Source of the DNA: Fusibacter sp963666805
Lineage (GTDB): Bacteria; Bacillota; Clostridia; Peptostreptococcales; Acidaminobacteraceae
Reading direction: 5' to 3'
Assembly: GCA_963666805.2 (NCBI GenBank)
Contig: CAXXWR010000001.1
Span: 310,001 to 374,000 of the forward strand
Length of the DNA: 64,000 nt
Part shown: piece by piece, positions 49,977-58,340 of the stretch
Layout: each line of letters begins with the position of its first letter
How positions within the stretch are numbered: position 1 is the first letter of the stretch
The notes under the pieces: generated by a model
The model's input: the letters and a program-made list of their open reading frames with translations, nothing else
What the model was told of the DNA's origin: nothing
The model's database searches: none
Program-made: the position numbers and the translations under genes

Positions 49977-50519
49977 TTATTTAGAATCATCTTCAAATTT
50001 AATCATTCTAACGGGTGACTCTTTATGCGATATTTCTTTTTCAAGCTTATCGACATCTTCTTTTGATTTTTTTAGTGCGCCTTCTTTTTGTTTCAAGTCA
50101 TGGTCTAACTTTTCCATGCGATTTCTCAGTTGTGAAACACCGGTTTCATAAACAGCAGAAGAATCAATTAGTTTTAAAAATTCATCCACCATTTTTTGAT
50201 AAGCTTCACTTCTTTTATCAAATTCCGAGACAACTGCATCGAGTTCATCTCTTGCGTTTTTCAGTTCATATTGAGGTGAATTAATCCGTTTATCAAGTTC
50301 TTGTTTTTCATCTAGCACTTTAAAATACTCATCAGCAATATTAAGTGCCGTTAAAACGCCCACCATTGATAAACTTAATTTCTTATTTGATTCAAAAGTT
50401 TCACGCATTTTATCGTCTACGTAATTAGATACCCTTTGCATATGCTCTCTAGAATCTTCACTAACTAACGTATATTCTCTATCCATTATTTTAATAGTTA
50501 CTTTATTCTTATCTGACAT
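49977..50519 (-). CDS. zapA: Cell-division protein ZapA with a long coiled-coil extension
   Basis: 180 residues, longer than the usual 85-110. Residues 1-85 match ZapA (VTIKIMDREYTLVSEDSREHMQRVSNYVDDKM and LNIADEY), which binds and stabilises FtsZ filaments. Residues 85-170 are strongly heptad-like (RDELDAVVSEFDKRSEAYQ; LEKEISHKE), a common extension in clostridia. A decayed copy with the same ending lies at 44568-44855. Confidence 0.88.
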   Translation of the reverse strand: MSDKNKVTIKIMDREYTLVSEDSREHMQRVSNYVDDKMRETFESNKKLSLSMVGVLTALNIADEYFKVLDEKQELDKRINSPQYELKNARDELDAVVSEFDKRSEAYQKMVDEFLKLIDSSAVYETGVSQLRNRMEKLDHDLKQKEGALKKSKEDVDKLEKEISHKESPVRMIKFEDDSK

Positions 50520-50664
50520 CTAAACACTCCCAATCAAATATTATTCCTAATTTGTATAAAATATAATCTAATACTTGTATTTTTTATATTTCATTGTTTG
50601 TTTTCATTATACTAAAAAGTTTTGGATTTTCCTATAATAATCTTTAGATATCCTGATTTTTTAC

Positions 50665-51507
50665 TTATTTTGAAGTTTTAAGTCTAATCCCTTCTCCTTC
50701 AAAAATAATTTTTTCTTCTTTTAAGAGCTTGCCTACCGCTCTTTTAAATGCCCGCTTACTCATATTAAGCATTTCAATAACTTTTTCTGGATCGCTCTTA
50801 TCATTAAGCAGTAAAAAGCCTTCATTTTCATTTAAATGGTTTAAAACGACATCTACATCATCATGAATTTGAACAGCTGCTTTTTCTCTAGAACTCAAAT
50901 TCAACTTGTTATCTTCTCTTATTTTAGTTACCCTAAAGGTCAAACGCTTTCCTACTTCAATATCCCCAAAACATTCATGCCAAGGAATAAAACCATGATA
51001 AGAATCATCAATTGCAACAAAAGCTCCCATATTATCACGGATGTCATAAATAATACCTTGAACATTATCACCTGTTTTATACGAGTGATGCGTTGTTAAT
51101 GTATCATAAATTTTCATAGAAGCAATCAGTTGGTTTTCTTCATCAAGTAACATTTTTACAAAATAAGATTGACCTGTGGTCAGCTCATATTTGGCTTCAG
51201 AATAAGGCAAAAACAAATCTTTATCTAGTCCAAATGCCATAAAATAGCCTGCATCAATTTTACCAACTACTTCTAGTCGCTCAATATGATTTAGCGTAAT
51301 ATAAGGCTTTTGTGTTGTAGCTGTCAATCTTTTTTCTGAATCTCTATAAATAAATACTGTCAGTTCATCATCCACTGACATTTCTTTTTTAACAAATTTG
51401 TTAGGCAGTAAGATTTCTTCTTCGCCATTGGGTTCATCACTTAAAAAAGCACCATAATTGGAAAATCGATTGATGTATGCCTTTTGAACCATACCTATTT
51501 TGAACAT
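50665..51507 (-). CDS. S1-domain RNA-binding protein, CvfB family
   Basis: 280 residues. Two or three S1-like OB domains (MVQKAYINRFSNYGAFLSDEPNGEEEILLPNKF; GIIYDIRDNMGAFVAIDDSYHGFIPW) are followed by a winged-helix C-terminus (DPEKVIEMLNMSKRAFKRAVGKLLKE), the CvfB arrangement. CvfB in Staphylococcus affects virulence gene expression through RNA binding. The start has AAAGAGGTAAA upstream. The stop marks the edge of the duplicated segment described for zapA. Confidence 0.88.
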   Translation of the reverse strand: MFKIGMVQKAYINRFSNYGAFLSDEPNGEEEILLPNKFVKKEMSVDDELTVFIYRDSEKRLTATTQKPYITLNHIERLEVVGKIDAGYFMAFGLDKDLFLPYSEAKYELTTGQSYFVKMLLDEENQLIASMKIYDTLTTHHSYKTGDNVQGIIYDIRDNMGAFVAIDDSYHGFIPWHECFGDIEVGKRLTFRVTKIREDNKLNLSSREKAAVQIHDDVDVVLNHLNENEGFLLLNDKSDPEKVIEMLNMSKRAFKRAVGKLLKEEKIIFEGEGIRLKTSK

Positions 51508-51576
51508 ATTTTACCTCTTTCTTTTACACTGTTATTAAGGAAACCATTAATACTGTAAAAATACTTGTTTAACATC

Positions 51577-51605
51577 AAAAAAGCCTCGGAAAAACCGAGG
51601 CTTTA
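51577..51605 (-). terminator. Terminator after the cold-shock gene
   Basis: AAGCCTCGG pairs with CCGAGGCTT around five bases, followed on the minus strand by six U. Confidence 0.9.
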
Positions 51606-51618
51606 ATCAACGTAATAA

Positions 51619-51819
51619 TTATAAAGATGTTACGTTTTCAGCTTGAGGGCCTTTAGGTCCTTGAGCGATAGTGAATTCTACACGTTCGCCTTCTTCTAAA
51701 GATTTGAATCCATCTTTGTTAATTTGAGAGAAATGTACGAATACATCGTTTCCGTCTTCAGCAGTAATAAAACCAAATCCTTTTTCTGAGTTAAACCATT
51801 TTACAGTTCCGTTAATCAT
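51619..51819 (-). CDS. Cold-shock protein (CspA/CspB family)
   Basis: 66 residues. RNP1 KGFGFI and RNP2 VFVHF are intact after GTVKWFNSEKG. It binds single-stranded RNA/DNA as an RNA chaperone. The start is at ATG 51817-51819 with GGAGG 7 nt upstream; a 16-codon in-frame extension is rejected. The promoter lies far upstream, giving a leader of about 150 nt, as usual for cold-shock mRNAs. Confidence 0.96.
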   Translation of the reverse strand: MINGTVKWFNSEKGFGFITAEDGNDVFVHFSQINKDGFKSLEEGERVEFTIAQGPKGPQAENVTSL

Positions 51820-51977
51820 TAATAATCCTCCAATATTTATTTCCTTAAAAACCTGTAAATTAAACATTAATAAAACATTGGAATTTCAATGATTGATATG
51901 CAAAAGCGGAGACAACATTTACTTTCCTAACTATTTTATATTAATCTTTCTTACTGGCAAATCTAAGGTACACTCTA

Positions 51978-52006
51978 ATCATACACTCTTTTTTCCAAAT
52001 TGGCAA
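51978..52006 (-). promoter_or_regulatory. Promoter of the cold-shock gene
   Basis: TTGCCA (52001-52006), 17 bp, then TATGAT (51978-51983). The inferred 5' leader is about 150 nt, which could fold as a cold-responsive structure. Confidence 0.7.
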
Positions 52007-52062
52007 GTATTAGTAGATATTTTTTTTGATTTTTTTCAAAATATACTGGTTTTTTTATTTTT

Positions 52063-53682
52063 TTACGCTCCTTGATACATTTTATCAATTTGAGCTTGAA
52101 CCGCTTCATTTTCTAAGAAATCATCAAAATCCATTGCTTTATCAAAAGTACCATGAGGGGTAATTTCAATCACTCTATTTGAAATCGTTTCTATAAACTT
52201 ATGGTCATGCGACGTAAAAAGAAGTGTTCCAGTAAATGCTGCTAAACCATTATTAACGGCTTGAATAGATTCAAGATCAAGATGATTTGTTGGATCATCA
52301 AGTAAAAGCACGTTGGCATTTGACAACATTAATTTTGAGAACATACATCTTACTTTTTCGCCTCCAGAAAGCACATTACACTGTTTTAAAGGTTCGTCAC
52401 CAGAAAAAAGCATTTTGCCTAAGAAACCTCTAATAAAGGATTCCATTTTTTCTTCTGAATATTGTCTTAACCAATCAACAAGATTATAGTCACATTCAAA
52501 ATAACTTGTATTATCTTTTGGCAAATAGGCTTGTGAAGTTGTAACGCCCCACTTAAATGAACCCGAATCTGGTTCCATTTCACCCATTAATATTTTAAAT
52601 AGTGTGGTTACCACAATATCACTTTTACTTAAAAAGACGACTTTATCACCTTTATTAAGCGTAAAGCTAACATTATCTAAGATTTTAACACCATCTATGG
52701 TTTTGCTAAGTCCCTCTACAAATAAGATGTCTTTACCCGCTTCTCTTTCAGGAGTAAAGCCAACAAAAGGATAACGTCTCGATGACGGCTGGATATCTTC
52801 CACATTGATTTTATCAAGTGTTTTTTTCCTTGAGGTAGCTTGCTTAGCTTTAGATGCATTAGAACTAAACCTAGCAATAAAATCTTGTAACTCTTTGATT
52901 TTTTCTTCTTTTTTCTTATTTTGTTCTTTCACTAACTTAAGCATTAACTGACTTGATTCATACCAAAAATCATAGTTCCCAACGAATAATTTAGCTTTTC
53001 CAAAATCAATGTCAAGCATGTGTGTACACACTTTATTAAGGAAATGTCTATCATGGGATACAACAATGACAATTTTATCATAGTTAATTAAAAATTCTTC
53101 AAGCCATGCAATCGCTCTAAAATCCAAATGGTTTGTCGGTTCATCCATTAATAAGATATCCGGTTCACCAAATAAAGATTGCGCTAATAACACTTTTACT
53201 TTTTCAGAAGACGTAACGTCTGCCATTTTTTTATGAAAGTTCTCTTTAGACACACCCAATCCATTTAAAAGTTTTTCGGCGTTAGGTTCAGCATCCCATC
53301 CGTCAAGTTCAGCAAACTCCCCTTCAAGTTCTGCCGCTTTCATACCATCTTCTTCTGTAAAATCCGCTTTCATATAGATTGCGTCTTTTTCTTTCATAAT
53401 TTCATATAAACGTTTATGTCCCATAATTACTGTATCAAGAACCGTATAATTATCAAATTCAAAGTGATCCTGTTTTAAAACCGCTAATCTTTCACCTGGA
53501 GAAATACTAACTTCTCCTTCATTGGGTTCAATCTCACCTGAAAGAATTTTCAAAAAGGTTGATTTCCCTGCGCCATTGGCACCAATCACACCATAGCAGT
53601 TTCCCTCAGTAAACTTAACGTTCACTTCTTCGAATAATTTTTTATCTGAAAATCTTAATCCAACATTCGTAACTTGTATCAA
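52063..53682 (-). CDS. ABC-F family ATPase (YkpA/YbiT group)
   Basis: 539 residues with two ATPase domains and no membrane part. The first has GANGAGKST and LLMDEPTNHLD; its signature reads VTSSEKVKV instead of LSGGE, which is usual in this group. The second has VLSGGEKVR and LLLDDPTNHLD. The linker is lysine-rich. ABC-F proteins act on the ribosome. Start is TTG (53680-53682) after a GGCGGAAG site. Not evidently a resistance factor. Confidence 0.93.
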   Translation of the reverse strand: MIQVTNVGLRFSDKKLFEEVNVKFTEGNCYGVIGANGAGKSTFLKILSGEIEPNEGEVSISPGERLAVLKQDHFEFDNYTVLDTVIMGHKRLYEIMKEKDAIYMKADFTEEDGMKAAELEGEFAELDGWDAEPNAEKLLNGLGVSKENFHKKMADVTSSEKVKVLLAQSLFGEPDILLMDEPTNHLDFRAIAWLEEFLINYDKIVIVVSHDRHFLNKVCTHMLDIDFGKAKLFVGNYDFWYESSQLMLKLVKEQNKKKEEKIKELQDFIARFSSNASKAKQATSRKKTLDKINVEDIQPSSRRYPFVGFTPEREAGKDILFVEGLSKTIDGVKILDNVSFTLNKGDKVVFLSKSDIVVTTLFKILMGEMEPDSGSFKWGVTTSQAYLPKDNTSYFECDYNLVDWLRQYSEEKMESFIRGFLGKMLFSGDEPLKQCNVLSGGEKVRCMFSKLMLSNANVLLLDDPTNHLDLESIQAVNNGLAAFTGTLLFTSHDHKFIETISNRVIEITPHGTFDKAMDFDDFLENEAVQAQIDKMYQGA

Positions 53683-53726
53683 TTGTCTTCCGCCTTTCTC
53701 TTCCGTTTCTATACACTCAGTTATAA

Positions 53727-53754
53727 ATTATAACATTTTTAATGGCTATTACAA
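53727..53754 (-). promoter_or_regulatory. Promoter of the ABC-F gene
   Basis: TTGTAA (53749-53754), 16 bp, then TATAAT (53727-53732). The -10 is part of the perfect palindrome GTTATAA-A-TTATAAC (53720-53734), which may bind a regulator. Confidence 0.6.
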
Positions 53755-53842
53755 TCGTTTTCATCAATTATTTATAGAGTCTTTACACTTTCATATTATT
53801 TCAGACTTTCCTCATAAAAAAATAAGTTTTTTTGTAATTGTA

Positions 53843-53871
53843 TTGACAACAATTAAATTGTGCGCTATCAT
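53843..53871 (+). promoter_or_regulatory. Promoter of the glutathione-peroxidase-like gene
   Basis: TTGACA (53843-53848), 17 bp, then TATCAT (53866-53871). A 13-bp palindrome occupies most of the spacer. Confidence 0.82.
53849..53861. promoter_or_regulatory. OhrR/MarR-type operator in the peroxidase promoter
   Basis: ACAATT-A-AATTGT is a perfect palindrome between the -35 and -10. It equals the core of the known Bacillus OhrR box (TACAATTAAATTGTA), so repression relieved by organic peroxide is the likely mode. A direct repeat ATTGTGCGC (about 53857 and 53884) lies nearby. No ohrR gene is in the window. Confidence 0.7.
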
Positions 53872-53973
53872 TTTATATAGATTGATTGTGCGCAATTATT
53901 TTAACGGGTTACACTTATGACGTTTGAAGGCGTCAATAATCACTATAAATATAAAGAATAGAAGGAGAATAAT

Positions 53974-54531
53974 ATGTCAATTTATGATTACACAATGACT
54001 AATGTAGATGGAGATAGCGTCTCTCTAGACAGTTTTAAAGGTAAGGTTGTATTAATTGTTAATACAGCAAGTAAATGTGGCTTAACACCTCAATATGAAG
54101 GTCTCGAAGCCCTATACAATAAATACAAAGATCAAGGTCTTGTTATTTTAGGTTTCCCAAGCAACCAATTTGCAGGTCAAGAACCTGGTTCTGACAGCGA
54201 TGTCAAACAATTTTGTTCTTTAAATTTCGGTGTGAGCTTCCCTCTCTTCAGTAAAACTGTTGTAAGAGGACAAGATGCACATCCCCTCTTTAAAGAACTT
54301 GAAAACGCACTTCCTTTTGAAGGCTTTGACCTTACAAACGACTTTGCAAAACAAATTCATGGTGCACTTGAATCTAACTTCCCTGAAATTTTAGAAGGAA
54401 ATGGAATCAAATGGAACTTCAATAAATATTTAATTGATCAAAAGGGTCAACCCGTTAAACGTTTTGAGCCTTATGTTGTACCAGAAGACTTAGATGAAGA
54501 TATTCAAAAGTTATTAAACCAATCAAATTAA
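53974..54531 (+). CDS. Glutathione-peroxidase-family thiol peroxidase
   Basis: 185 residues. The peroxidatic Cys35 is in NTASKCGLTPQY, a cysteine (TGT) rather than selenocysteine. The partners are Gln in FPSNQFAGQEPG and Trp/Asn in WNFNKYLID. It reduces peroxides, in bacteria usually with thioredoxin. AAGGAG lies 8 nt before the ATG. It is controlled by a promoter with an OhrR-like operator. Confidence 0.93.
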   Translation: MSIYDYTMTNVDGDSVSLDSFKGKVVLIVNTASKCGLTPQYEGLEALYNKYKDQGLVILGFPSNQFAGQEPGSDSDVKQFCSLNFGVSFPLFSKTVVRGQDAHPLFKELENALPFEGFDLTNDFAKQIHGALESNFPEILEGNGIKWNFNKYLIDQKGQPVKRFEPYVVPEDLDEDIQKLLNQSN

Positions 54532-54564
54532 TTTCACCAAAAATAATTTGATTTTAAGACCAAT

Positions 54565-54603
54565 AAAAAAACGAGTGCTAGATATCTAGCACTCGTTTTT
54601 TTA
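54565..54603. terminator. Terminator between the peroxidase and DHH genes
   Basis: A perfect palindrome AACGAGTGCTAGAT/ATCTAGCACTCGTT has A/T runs on both sides, suiting both converging genes. Confidence 0.93.
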
Positions 54604-54623
54604 TTGATATTATTCATTTCTCA

Positions 54624-55544
54624 TTATTGTAATCTATCTATCAGTTCTTTTAAAACGGCTTCGGCCTGATCATTTGGCACTTGGCAAGTTCCCGCATTTT
54701 TATGGCCACCGCCACCGTATTCAAGCATCACTTCACCAATATTGACTGTATTGGAACGGTCAAAAATTGACTTACCCACTGTGAAAACAGTATTTTGTTG
54801 TTTCAATCCCCATATCACTTGGATTGAAAGATTAGTCTCTGGAAACATTGCGTACTTGATAAATCGATTACCAGGATAAATCGTCTCCTCATTTTTCAAA
54901 TCAACAACGAGAATCTTATCATGCACCTTTGAGCACTTCTCAATTTGATCCTTAAATTGTTCAGTGTATTGCTTATACAAATCTACTCTTTCTTTAACAT
55001 CTGGCAACTCTAAAATAGCATCTATATTTAATTCTTTACACGAATCAATTAAATCCATCATCAAGTTATAATTTGACACTCTAAAATTACGGAATCTTCC
55101 AAGACCTGTTCTCGCATCCATCATGAAGCTTAATAATTCCCATCCTTGTGGGTTTAAAACATCTTGCATTGTAAATTGCGCTGAATCTGCTTTATCAACA
55201 GCTAAAATCATTTCATAAGAAATATTAGGAAAATGTTCTCTGCCACCATAGTATTCATAGACAACACGCGCAGCTGATGGCGCATCTGGATCAATAATAT
55301 AATTTTTTTTAGGTTCACTATTTCGGATGGTTTCACTCAAATGGTGATCAAAAACGAGATGAGCCTTTTCAACATAGGGTAAATTGGTCGTAATATCATT
55401 TGGAGTAATATCAATTAACCCATCTTGCATATCTTTAGGATGAACAAATTTGATTTCATCAATCATGTCCATCTCTTTAAAAAGTACCGCACATACCAGT
55501 CCATCAAAATCGCTTCTCGTAATCAATCGATATTTTTTTGTCAT
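54624..55544 (-). CDS. DHH-family phosphoesterase
   Basis: 306 residues. Metal motifs RSDFDGLVCA (residues about 10-19) and FDHHLS (about 70) mark the DHH family, and the C-terminal GGGGHKNAGTC marks DHHA1. Members include nanoRNases, cyclic-dinucleotide phosphodiesterases and exopolyphosphatases; the substrate cannot be fixed here. The start is at ATG 55542-55544 with GGAGG 5 nt upstream; an in-frame GTG four codons earlier lies over that site. Confidence 0.88.
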   Translation of the reverse strand: MTKKYRLITRSDFDGLVCAVLFKEMDMIDEIKFVHPKDMQDGLIDITPNDITTNLPYVEKAHLVFDHHLSETIRNSEPKKNYIIDPDAPSAARVVYEYYGGREHFPNISYEMILAVDKADSAQFTMQDVLNPQGWELLSFMMDARTGLGRFRNFRVSNYNLMMDLIDSCKELNIDAILELPDVKERVDLYKQYTEQFKDQIEKCSKVHDKILVVDLKNEETIYPGNRFIKYAMFPETNLSIQVIWGLKQQNTVFTVGKSIFDRSNTVNIGEVMLEYGGGGHKNAGTCQVPNDQAEAVLKELIDRLQ

Positions 55545-55688
55545 TTTATCCTCCACTTTATTCGTCTATTTTATATCATATTTATACCGTCTTTATCTTC
55601 TATAAACAAAAGAATAAAAAATACAATGGTAACATGATATTATAATTTATTTTATCATAGGGCAAAGAGAGATAATAGTTTTAAAAAG

Positions 55689-57026
55689 TTAATCAACAAT
55701 AGCTTTGCCACGCCAAGAACCTTTGATAAGTCGAATGGTCATAATAAACCCTCTGATTAATTCATCGGCTGCCATTGCAATCCAAATGCCAACGAGACCT
55801 AGTCCTAAATGAATCCCTAAGAAATAAGCTCCCAGAGTACAAACTGTCCATACAAATATAATATTGACAATGACTGGAAAATTAACATCTCCAGCTGCTT
55901 TAAAAGCGTAGACATTCACTAGATTGGAAACTCTCCCCATTTCTAAGAACATATCAATGAGTAAAGCACTCGTTCCAATCTTTATTATCGCTAGATTGTC
56001 TGTAAAAATCATGAAAAGTTGTTTTCTCAACAGCGCAAAGAGAACACAAATGATGGCTGTTATAATCCATGAGGTTTTAAGCGATTTAACGGTTGTACGA
56101 TAAGCGGCCTCTTCTTTCCCTGCACCAATAAGATGCCCAACAATAATTTGATTGGCCTGAGCAAATGCTATGCCCGACAAATAAGTAAACCAAACAATTA
56201 TAGTAAGGTATACTCTAGCGGTTACTGTCTCTGTTCCCAGCATATTGACAAAGGCAAAAATAACCATTTGCGACAATTGCCATGAAATAGGCTCTCCTGC
56301 TGAGGGCAAGCCCAATTTCAAGAATTTTTTAAGTGTCTTTTTAGGCAAAGGCATTAATGATTTCGCCTTAATGGTGACATTGTAATGCTTTATTAAAACA
56401 TACATCATAATAATCAATCCGACACTTCTACTAACAACGGTTGATATTGCAACACCTCTTACCCCTAAAATTGGCAAGTTCGCAGGGCCAAATAGAGAAA
56501 TATAATTACCAACCACATTAATAAGGTTCATCCCAATGGCTAGTACCATTGACAATTTAGTTTGACCAAAGCTTTTCAAGACAACTGAGAACGTCGTAAA
56601 TAAGGCTGGCACAAATAAAAACCCAACAACAACATCTAAGTAGGCCTTTGTATCCACGTAAAGTTCTTGAGGCATTTGAATAAGTTTAAAAAAGGGCGTT
56701 TGAAATAATAAAAGTCCCCCTGTAATAATCACCGCCAAAATAATATTTAACACAAATGCTAATGTATAAACTTCATGCAGTGTTTCTTCTTGCTTCGCAC
56801 CAATATATTGAGTCACCATAATCCCCGTCGCTGCGGATGTCACATTGAATAAAATAATTAAGGTATTCATAATTTGGTTGGCATTCCCAACAGCAGCTAC
56901 TGCTAAATCAGAATACTTTGAAAGCATCAATGTATCAATATTTCCCATAATCATAAAAAGCAATAATTCTATAAAGATAGGCCATGCAATGGACAGGATA
57001 TTTGTTTTTTCATCTACTTTTGTCAT
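55689..57026 (-). CDS. MATE family efflux transporter
   Basis: 445 residues with about twelve hydrophobic segments in two pseudo-repeats, the MATE layout. MGNIDTLMLSKYSDLAVAAVGNANQ lies in the first helices and RVYLTIIVWFTYLSGIAFAQANQIIVG in the second half. It exports cationic compounds using Na+ or H+. The substrate is unknown. The gene stands alone, divergent from the YaiI-family gene. Confidence 0.9.
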   Translation of the reverse strand: MTKVDEKTNILSIAWPIFIELLLFMIMGNIDTLMLSKYSDLAVAAVGNANQIMNTLIILFNVTSAATGIMVTQYIGAKQEETLHEVYTLAFVLNIILAVIITGGLLLFQTPFFKLIQMPQELYVDTKAYLDVVVGFLFVPALFTTFSVVLKSFGQTKLSMVLAIGMNLINVVGNYISLFGPANLPILGVRGVAISTVVSRSVGLIIMMYVLIKHYNVTIKAKSLMPLPKKTLKKFLKLGLPSAGEPISWQLSQMVIFAFVNMLGTETVTARVYLTIIVWFTYLSGIAFAQANQIIVGHLIGAGKEEAAYRTTVKSLKTSWIITAIICVLFALLRKQLFMIFTDNLAIIKIGTSALLIDMFLEMGRVSNLVNVYAFKAAGDVNFPVIVNIIFVWTVCTLGAYFLGIHLGLGLVGIWIAMAADELIRGFIMTIRLIKGSWRGKAIVD

Positions 57027-57201
57027 ATAATCCCCTTAGTGTCATCAATCTAACGCCTCATCATCTATCCAATGAGGGGCTACATTTCGTGTTATAATAC
57101 AGTTAAAATAAATCTATCAATAGATTATAGCAATTTGTTCAATTAACAAGATGCTTTTTTTGTTTTTGTTAATTATGACTAAAAATATGGAGGAAATATG
57201 A

Positions 57202-57642
57202 ATGAATATATGGATTGATGCTGATGGCTGTCCTGTTGTTAAGCAAACCCTTGACCTCTGTCAAAGACACCAGCTACCAGTCATTATCGTTAAAAACCAC
57301 GCTGTCAAGATAACTTCTGATTATGCTCAAGTTATTACCGTAGACAACACACGGGATGCTGCCGATTTTTACATCGCAAGTCATGCGAGTAAAGGTGACC
57401 TCGTCATTACTCAGGACTATGGTTTAGCTGCCATGGTTTTAGGTAAAAACTGTTATGTCATGAATCAAAATGGTCTTGAAATCACCTCAAGCAATGTGGA
57501 TTTTATACTCGAAAACAGACACTTAAGTGCACAAAACAGAAACAAGCGGGGACAATATACTAAACATAAGAAGAGAAGTCCTCAAGATAATCAACAATTT
57601 ATAAACCAATTTGAAGCATTTATCAAAAGAGGTCCCTTATAG
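57202..57642 (+). CDS. YaiI/UPF0178 (DUF188) family protein
   Basis: 146 residues opening MNIWIDADGCPVVKQTLDL, with DLVITQDYGLAAMVL and a basic C-terminal tail (KRGQYTKHKKRSP). This PIN/NYN-like fold suggests an RNase, but function is not established. GGAGG lies 8 nt before the ATG; an overlapping ATG 4 nt upstream is out of frame. Confidence 0.9.
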   Translation: MNIWIDADGCPVVKQTLDLCQRHQLPVIIVKNHAVKITSDYAQVITVDNTRDAADFYIASHASKGDLVITQDYGLAAMVLGKNCYVMNQNGLEITSSNVDFILENRHLSAQNRNKRGQYTKHKKRSPQDNQQFINQFEAFIKRGPL

Positions 57643-57701
57643 GACTAGCCCCTATGTATAAGATATGATACAATAGAACCAGTCTATTTAAGGGGTTAAC
57701 T

Positions 57702-58304
57702 ATGAGAATACTTGCAATTGCTGATGTAGAAAGTAAATTTATTTATGATTTTTTTAATCCTAATAATTTTAAAGATATTGATTTAGTCATTGCTGCAGGT
57801 GATTTAAATCGTCATTATTTATCTTATGTAGCGACTGTTATTCCAGTCCCTTTGCTATATATTTATGGTAATCATGATGGTAAATTGCTTTATGAACCAC
57901 CCGGGGGCTGTATTTGTATAGACAATGAAGTCTATGAATACAAAGGTCTTCGCATTGCGGGTCTTGGTGGTTGTATGCGATATACTGGCGGTACTTTTCA
58001 ATACACAGAAAAGCAAATGAAGTCAAGGATTAAGAAAAATTGGTTAAAATATCGTAAAGGGATTGATATTTTAGTCACCCATTCTCCTGCTTTGGGACTT
58101 GGAGATGGGCATGATCGCGCTCATGTTGGGTTTCAATGTTTTTTAGATTTAATGGAAAAATATGAACCTCAATTAATGATTCACGGTCACCAACATAAGT
58201 GCTATGGGCACTTTGAAAAAAAACACCACCATCATCAAACTACGATTGTCAATGCCTATGATTATGCCATTTACGATTTTGATGAAAAGAAACTTATTCG
58301 CTAA
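57702..58304 (+). CDS. Calcineurin-like metallophosphoesterase
   Basis: 200 residues. Metal motifs GDLN, GNHD, THSP and HGHQH are in order. The first motif reads DVE where DxH is usual, so one metal ligand may differ. It is a small cytosolic phosphoesterase of unknown substrate. It lies 59 nt after the YaiI-family gene with its own ribosome binding site, AGGGG. Confidence 0.85.
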   Translation: MRILAIADVESKFIYDFFNPNNFKDIDLVIAAGDLNRHYLSYVATVIPVPLLYIYGNHDGKLLYEPPGGCICIDNEVYEYKGLRIAGLGGCMRYTGGTFQYTEKQMKSRIKKNWLKYRKGIDILVTHSPALGLGDGHDRAHVGFQCFLDLMEKYEPQLMIHGHQHKCYGHFEKKHHHHQTTIVNAYDYAIYDFDEKKLIR

Positions 58305-58308
58305 AAAA

Positions 58309-58340
58309 GCTGAGAACACTTTATGTTCTCAGCTTTTTTT
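58309..58340. terminator. Terminator between the phosphoesterase and the BMP-fusion gene
   Basis: GCTGAGAACA pairs with TGTTCTCAGC around five bases, with T runs on both strands. Confidence 0.92.

Noticed and set aside
52063..53682. Degenerate first ATPase signature of the ABC-F protein as a loss of function
   Set aside because: VTSSEKVKV in place of LSGGE is usual in the YkpA/YbiT group, so it is not a defect.
53974..54531. Selenocysteine glutathione peroxidase
   Set aside because: The active-site codon is TGT (Cys), and the frame needs no TGA read-through.
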